A stretch of DNA of 64,000 nucleotides from positions 310,001-374,000 of the forward strand of contig NZ_AP023441.1 of the NCBI RefSeq assembly GCF_019976755.1, written 5' to 3'. Under the pieces are notes generated by a model. That model did no database searches and had not been told where the DNA came from. It saw only the letters and a program-made list of their open reading frames with translations. Made by a program: the position numbers and the translations under genes. This DNA comes from Nostoc sp. MS1 (GTDB lineage: Bacteria; Cyanobacteriota; Cyanobacteriia; Cyanobacteriales; Nostocaceae). Each line of letters begins with the position of its first letter. Position 1 is the first letter of the stretch. Shown here piece after piece: positions 59,091-64,000 of this stretch.

Positions 59091-62000
59091 ATGGCGGATA
59101 CACTCACTCTTGGTTTTCTGCTTTTTAAAGCAGTCGAGGCAATTGTGACGAAAATCGTTGAGTCAGCTTGGGAACCAGCAAAGGCAGGTCTTCAGGAAAG
59201 TATCCGCCGTCGGGTAGGCAAAGATGAAGAGAGTAAGCGCAGTGAAGTTTTTGCCCAAGCTGTAGCTACTGCCCGCCAGCAGACAATTAAAGAAACTGAC
59301 GACTTTCAAAAGGCAGAACAGGTCTTGAAATTGATCGATGATCCAGATTTCCAAGATGTTCGCCCTAGAGTGGCGGAAGAGGCAGCTAAAATAATGCTGT
59401 TTTCTGATACTCCTGATATTGATAGTCTGACAAAGTTATTAAGCAAGTATCTCGGCTACAGACAAGCAATATATGCTGAAGCTGCCACCACATCAGAAAC
59501 AGTAACTCTTATTTTATCAATCTTTTTTAAGAAACTACGCTCTGCTTTACTTGATCTAGAACCTTACAAATCGCTCTTAATTCAACACGAGATCCTGCGT
59601 AGCCAGTATGAACAGACCCTAACTTTGAAAGAAATTTCTGGTAAACTATCCCCTGAAGACTACGATAATGAGGAGCAATATCGCCAGCAAGTAGCGGTAA
59701 TGAATCGTGAATTAGGATTTGTGGGTATTCCCGAATTGAAAGATTCATCACCAATCACAATTAAAGATATCTTTGTGCGTCTGCGAGCCAGTCGAGAAAG
59801 CAATAGTGTAGATGTGCAAGAAGATAGTTCAACAGAAGAACACAAACAGCTAGTAGAAAAACAACAAACCCGGAGTCGAGAAGAAATACTTTTAGACGAA
59901 GCTTTTAAAGAGGCTTCGTATATGGTAATTTTAGGTGATCCAGGTGCAGGCAAGACAACACTACTCAAGCATTTAACAGTTATTTGTGCAGAAGGAAGAG
60001 CAGAAACAGAACTAGGGCTAAAAACAGCAAATGGAATGCCTTTGTTACCAATATTTGTGTCTCTGCGTGCATTCGAGGCTGAGGCTTCTATTCGCAATTT
60101 AGACTATGGCTTAATCGACTACTTCTGCACCTATAGCTACGAAAATTTAGGACTTAAAAAAATCCCTCCCAGATTTTTTCAGACAGCTTTGGATGAAAAA
60201 CTTTGTATAGTCTGTCTCGATGGATTAGATGAGGTTGGCTCGGCAGGAAATCGCGCTAAAATTTGCGACGCTGTAATAGCCTTGGCTAATCGCTTCCCTG
60301 GCAACCACTATATTGTTACCTCACGGATAGTAGGTTATCAAGAAGCTCCGCTCAATCGTCGTGATTTCATCCACTATACTATTTCTGAACTTCAAGATGA
60401 TGATATTCGTGATTTTGTAACCAAATGGTACACGAAGCGAGAACCTGACGAAGTACAGCGTAAAACGCAGATTAATACACTCATCAACACCATACAGGAT
60501 GAACCTCGGATTCAAAGTCTAGCCCGTAACCCCCTATTATTGACAATTATTACCTTAGTACACCGTATTGAAGCTGAACTGCCAAACGAGCGAGTTAAAC
60601 TCTATGACAAGTGTGTAACTGCTTTAGTGGAAACCTGGGAGAAGGTTAAAGGATTGACAATTGAAGAAAAGCAACGTCCCTTTTATAAAGGGCGGCGACG
60701 GCTACTAGAGCAATTAGCTTATGAGCTGCATACAAGAGCTGAAGAACCAGGACAGGTGCAAAAAGTCAAAAAAGGCACACTGGAACTCATGTTAGCCGGA
60801 TTTTTACAGCAGAACAAAAACTTGGGACTTGCCGATGACCATGACACGGCGCTTGATGAAGCAAAAGCTTTTGTGTCACTGATTAAAGGGCGTACAGGAC
60901 TTTTGATAGAAATAGGTGAGGGAGTTTTCAGTTTCCCGCACTTAACATTTCAAGAGTATTTAGCTGCCTGCGACATTGAAAGGCGATATATTAACAAGAC
61001 AGGGGCGATTTGGGAAGCAATTAAAGAACACTTGCACAATGCTCACTGGCAAGAAGTCATCTTATTACTGCTAGGTAGCTTGAATAGATATGATGAGGCT
61101 GCTACTGAGCTAGTACAACAGATTTTAGAAGCGGGCAAGAGTGATAAATTTGAGCCAGTACTCCACCGTCATCTATATTTGGTCGCCCGTGCATTGGCTG
61201 ACCGCGTAGATGTGGCTATGGATGTGCGTCGTCAAGCCGTAGATGAGCTGTTAGCTATTGCCTGTGATAAAACTATTTCCTGGGAAAGGAAAAATGCTTT
61301 CGCTGCTCTCTCAAAACTTGAGGGAAATGAGTATGCGATTAAAGGTTTACTAGAATTAGCACAAAACCAACAACGTGAGGCGAATGAGCGCCGATGGGCA
61401 GCCGAAAGTTTGGGAGAACTTAAGTGTGAAGACGATGCAGTACAAGTACTACTAGAACTGGCACAAAACCAGCAACTTGAGGCCAATGAGCGCCGACAAG
61501 CAGCCGAAAGTCTGGGAAAACTTCAGCGTGAAGACGATGCTGCACAATTACTACTAGAACTGGCACAAAACCAGCAACTTGAGGCCAATGAGCGCCGATG
61601 GGCAGCCGAAAGTCTGGGAGAACTTAAGCGTGAAGACAATGCAGCACAAGTACTACTAGAACTGGCACAAAACCAGCAGCTTGGAGCGAATCAGCGCCGA
61701 TGGGCAGCCGAAAGTCTAGGAAAACTGAAGCGTGAAGACGATGCAGCACAAGTACTACTAGAACTAGTCCAAAACCAGCAACTTGATTCTTATGAGTGCC
61801 GACGGACTGTTGAGAGTTTGATAGAACTCAAGCGCGAAGACCAAGCCGTACAAGTACTACTAAAACTGTTAAAAACTAGACAATTTGGTTCTTATGAACG
61901 TCGGTGGGCTATTCAAAGTTTGTTAGAACTCAATCATCAAGAGCAAGCACTACAAGTACTGCTAGAACTGTTAAAAACTAGCCAAATTAATTCTTACGAG

Positions 62001-63188
62001 TACCGAAGAACTATCGATATTTGGTTAGAACTCAATCATCAAGACCAAGCAGCACAAGTACTACTAGAACTAGCACAAAACCAGCAACTTGATGCTAGTG
62101 AACGCCGACAGGCGGCCGAGAATTTAGGAAAACTCAACTACTTTCAAGACCAAGCAGCACAAGTACTACTAGAACTGGCGCAAAACCAGCAACTTGATGC
62201 TAGTGAGCGCCGACAGGCGGCCGAGAATTTAGGAAAACTCAACTACTTTCAAGACCAAGCAGCACAAGTACTACTAGAACTGGCGCAAAACCAGCAACTT
62301 GATGCTAGTGAGCGCCGACAGGCGGCCGAGAATTTAGGAAAACTCAACTACTTTCAAGACCAAGCAGCACAAGTACTACTAGAACTGGCGCAAAACCAGC
62401 AACTTGATGCTAGTGAGCGCCGACAGGCGGCCGAGAATTTAGGAAAACTCAACTACTTTCAAGACCAAGCAGCACAAGTACTACTAGAACTGGCGCAAAA
62501 CCAGCAACTTGATGCTAGCGAGCGCCGACAGACGGCCGAGAATTTAGGAAAACTCAACTACTTTCAAGACCAAGCAGCACAAGTACTACTAGAATTGGCA
62601 CAAAACCAGCAACTTGATGCTAGTGAGCGCCGATGGGCAGCCAAGAATTTAAGAAAACTCAACTACTTCCAAGACCAAGTAGCACAAGTACTACTAGAAC
62701 TGGCGCAAAACCAGCAACTTGATGCTAGTGAGCGCCGATGGGCAGCTGAGAGTCTAGGAGAACTCAACCACTTTCAAGACCAAGCAGCACAAGTACTGCT
62801 AGAACTGGTACAAAGCCAGCAACTTGATTCTTATGAACGTCAGTCAGCTCTTGAGAATTTGTTAAAACTCAATCATCAAGACCAAGCAGCACAAATACTG
62901 CTAGAACTGTTACAAAGCCAGCAACTTAATGCTTATGAACGTCGGTGGGCTATTAACAATTTATTAAAACTCAATCATCAAGACCAAGCAGCACAAGTAC
63001 TACTAGAACTGGTACAAAGCCAGCAACTTGATTCTTATGAACGTCAGTGGGCTATTGAGAATTTGTTAAAACTCAATCATCAAGACCGAGCAGAACAAAT
63101 ACTACTAGAACTAGTACAAAATCAGCAACTTAATGCTTATGAGCGTCAAAGGGTAGCTGATTCTTTAAAACAAATACTCTCAGTGTGA
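59091..63188 (+). CDS. NACHT-type STAND NTPase with a helical repeat sensor array
   Basis: 1365 residues. An N-terminal helical region (1-260) with no recognised effector precedes the NACHT module: Walker A GDPGAGKTT at residues 282-290, Walker B CIVCLDGLDEVG at about 370-382, ARNPLLLTIITLVHR downstream and FPHLTFQEYLAA near 620, which are typical of bacterial NACHT proteins. From about residue 748 to the end there are 18 HEAT-like units of 34-35 residues (AAQVLLELAQNQQL then ERR-x-AAE-x-L). Units 9-11 are identical at DNA level. Such proteins act in antiphage immunity or cell-death control, where the repeat region recognises the trigger. The effector here is unknown. Confidence 0.92.
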   Translation: MADTLTLGFLLFKAVEAIVTKIVESAWEPAKAGLQESIRRRVGKDEESKRSEVFAQAVATARQQTIKETDDFQKAEQVLKLIDDPDFQDVRPRVAEEAAKIMLFSDTPDIDSLTKLLSKYLGYRQAIYAEAATTSETVTLILSIFFKKLRSALLDLEPYKSLLIQHEILRSQYEQTLTLKEISGKLSPEDYDNEEQYRQQVAVMNRELGFVGIPELKDSSPITIKDIFVRLRASRESNSVDVQEDSSTEEHKQLVEKQQTRSREEILLDEAFKEASYMVILGDPGAGKTTLLKHLTVICAEGRAETELGLKTANGMPLLPIFVSLRAFEAEASIRNLDYGLIDYFCTYSYENLGLKKIPPRFFQTALDEKLCIVCLDGLDEVGSAGNRAKICDAVIALANRFPGNHYIVTSRIVGYQEAPLNRRDFIHYTISELQDDDIRDFVTKWYTKREPDEVQRKTQINTLINTIQDEPRIQSLARNPLLLTIITLVHRIEAELPNERVKLYDKCVTALVETWEKVKGLTIEEKQRPFYKGRRRLLEQLAYELHTRAEEPGQVQKVKKGTLELMLAGFLQQNKNLGLADDHDTALDEAKAFVSLIKGRTGLLIEIGEGVFSFPHLTFQEYLAACDIERRYINKTGAIWEAIKEHLHNAHWQEVILLLLGSLNRYDEAATELVQQILEAGKSDKFEPVLHRHLYLVARALADRVDVAMDVRRQAVDELLAIACDKTISWERKNAFAALSKLEGNEYAIKGLLELAQNQQREANERRWAAESLGELKCEDDAVQVLLELAQNQQLEANERRQAAESLGKLQREDDAAQLLLELAQNQQLEANERRWAAESLGELKREDNAAQVLLELAQNQQLGANQRRWAAESLGKLKREDDAAQVLLELVQNQQLDSYECRRTVESLIELKREDQAVQVLLKLLKTRQFGSYERRWAIQSLLELNHQEQALQVLLELLKTSQINSYEYRRTIDIWLELNHQDQAAQVLLELAQNQQLDASERRQAAENLGKLNYFQDQAAQVLLELAQNQQLDASERRQAAENLGKLNYFQDQAAQVLLELAQNQQLDASERRQAAENLGKLNYFQDQAAQVLLELAQNQQLDASERRQAAENLGKLNYFQDQAAQVLLELAQNQQLDASERRQTAENLGKLNYFQDQAAQVLLELAQNQQLDASERRWAAKNLRKLNYFQDQVAQVLLELAQNQQLDASERRWAAESLGELNHFQDQAAQVLLELVQSQQLDSYERQSALENLLKLNHQDQAAQILLELLQSQQLNAYERRWAINNLLKLNHQDQAAQVLLELVQSQQLDSYERQWAIENLLKLNHQDRAEQILLELVQNQQLNAYERQRVADSLKQILSV
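62049..62678 (+). repeat. Six near-identical 105-bp tandem repeats in the NACHT gene
   Basis: Units begin at 62049, 62154, 62259, 62364, 62469 and 62574. The units at 62154, 62259 and 62364 are identical over 105 bases; the unit at 62049 differs at three positions and that at 62469 at two. More diverged units extend the array to both sides (about 61332-63185). Confidence 0.95.
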
Positions 63189-63262
63189 AGCACACCCATA
63201 CCTGAATTACAATTCATGCAATTAAAAATCATTGCTTGGTCAGAAAAACTTAAAAACTTAGC

Positions 63263-63805
63263 ATGAATAAAACCTTATATCTGGTCAGACATTGCCAAGC
63301 AACTGGAAAGAATCCTGATGCACCTTTGACGACAGAGGGACAAGCACAAGCAAAGCTGTTGGTAGATTTATTGCGTGATACCGGAATAGAGCGAATTATT
63401 TCTAGTCCCTACGTAAGAGCTTATCAATCCATTGTCCCGCTTGCAAATTACCTGGGTTTAGAGATTGAGATAGATCATCGACTTATAGAACGTGTGTTGA
63501 GTCCGACACCGCTTGATAATTGGCGTAAAAGCTTAGAGGAGACATTTAGCAATCTGGATCTTTGTTTTGTGGGTGGTGAATCAAGTCATACTGCAATGAA
63601 CCGTGGAGTTGCTGTAGTCCATGAAGTATTAAAACAACCTATAAACACAAGCGTTATTGTCACACATGGTAATTTGATGACGCTGATGTTAAAGCATTTT
63701 GATCAGCACATAGGTTATTCAGAATGGGCCAATCTGCGTAACCCAGATGTTTATTATGTACAATTCTGTAAGGATGAAATATTTGTCAAGCATACTTTGA
63801 TTTAG
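63263..63805 (+). CDS. Histidine phosphatase family protein
   Basis: 180 residues. The active-site motif LVRHCQATG (RHG-type with Cys instead of Gly), second part ISSPYVRAYQS and the later VIVTHGN complete the phosphatase core. It may act on small phosphorylated metabolites. It lies 75 bp after the NACHT gene on the same strand; co-transcription is possible but a functional link is unproved. Confidence 0.88.
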   Translation: MNKTLYLVRHCQATGKNPDAPLTTEGQAQAKLLVDLLRDTGIERIISSPYVRAYQSIVPLANYLGLEIEIDHRLIERVLSPTPLDNWRKSLEETFSNLDLCFVGGESSHTAMNRGVAVVHEVLKQPINTSVIVTHGNLMTLMLKHFDQHIGYSEWANLRNPDVYYVQFCKDEIFVKHTLI

Positions 63806-63814
63806 GAATACTAA

Positions 63815-64000
63815 TTACTTAAGTGGCAATTCTACTGGTAATTGAGATGGTTCGACGTTAAACCATTTTTGGTAAATCTGTTTGTAAGTACCATTAGATA
63901 AGACGATATCTATACCTTTGTTAATAGCATCCAAATGAGGAGAATTTTGAGGCGTAGCAATGCCATAATATTCTTCAGTCAGTAAATCTGCAACAACTTT
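63815..64000 (-). CDS. C-terminal end of a family 3 solute-binding protein (partial)
   Basis: The last 61 residues of a reading frame entering from the right edge. YYGIATPQNSPHLDAINKGID and SNGTYKQIYQKWF are typical of amino-acid ABC transporter substrate-binding proteins (periplasmic). TAA is at 63815-63817. It is convergent with the histidine phosphatase gene. Confidence 0.85.
   Translation of the reverse strand, partial: KVVADLLTEEYYGIATPQNSPHLDAINKGIDIVLSNGTYKQIYQKWFNVEPSQLPVELPLK

Overview
The window comes from a filamentous, probably heterocyst-forming cyanobacterium of the Nostoc/Anabaena type. The evidence is psbA (photosystem II D1), the SbtA/SbtB bicarbonate uptake pair, cofG, a minCDE operon, an FtsZ with a long Nostoc-like N-terminal extension, very many GCGATCGC (HIP1) octamers, and the heptameric short tandem repeats (STRR) and GC-rich palindromic repeats typical of Nostocales intergenic DNA. 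The genus is an inference from features and remembered family sequences; no search was run.

Layout. 1-2302 (minus): a P-loop ATPase followed by a TPR-type protein cut by the left edge. 2655-5853: ftsQ, a 1 kb gap, ftsZ. 6259-7639 (minus): gshB and a glutaredoxin. 7824-9866: a PEP-CTERM surface protein with long Pro-Thr/Ala tracts. 10393-12067: an insertion sequence with matched ends and a likely 4-bp target duplication. 12150-15073: a 2-oxoglutarate oxygenase and hflX. 15381-18717: a second ATPase/TPR pair, paralogous to the one at the left edge, with a 21-bp tandem repeat upstream. 18999-21317: cofG and psbA, divergent. 21448-24517: a Tudor-knot protein and an ACT-domain malic enzyme. 24782-34341: a long minus-strand run with cobA-hemD, a broken recQ-phosphoribosyltransferase gene, a DprA-like gene, a membrane protein, a four-carbon sugar-acid kinase-like gene and minCDE. 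34393-43611: a sensor kinase, a BtuF-like protein, emfourin and M4 protease, an EVE protein, ispH and an SGNH hydrolase. 43722-46968: two ammonium transporters. 47851-50923: purE, nagA, sbtB-sbtA. 51206-58821: membrane and exported proteins, rsgA and two dehydrogenases. 59091-63805: a NACHT-repeat protein and a histidine phosphatase. 63815-64000: the C-terminus of a solute-binding protein.

How genes work together. Cell division is represented twice (ftsQ/ftsZ and minCDE). Inorganic carbon uptake (sbtA/sbtB) and ammonium uptake (two amt) fit a photoautotroph. The accessory content is dominated by NTPase-plus-repeat proteins: two copies of an ATPase/TPR module and one NACHT protein with 18 near-uniform 34-35-residue repeats, three of them identical at DNA level. 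These resemble STAND-type conflict or signalling systems. A recQ-PRTase/dprA pair resembles the ShosTA defence theme, but its recQ has an in-frame TAA at the Q-motif glutamine.

A second theme is repeat DNA inside reading frames. A roughly 51-bp palindromic element is translated inside gshB, a shorter palindrome inside the sugar-acid kinase gene, and heptameric repeats in the cobA-hemD linker and in the tail of the RnfD/NqrB-like protein.
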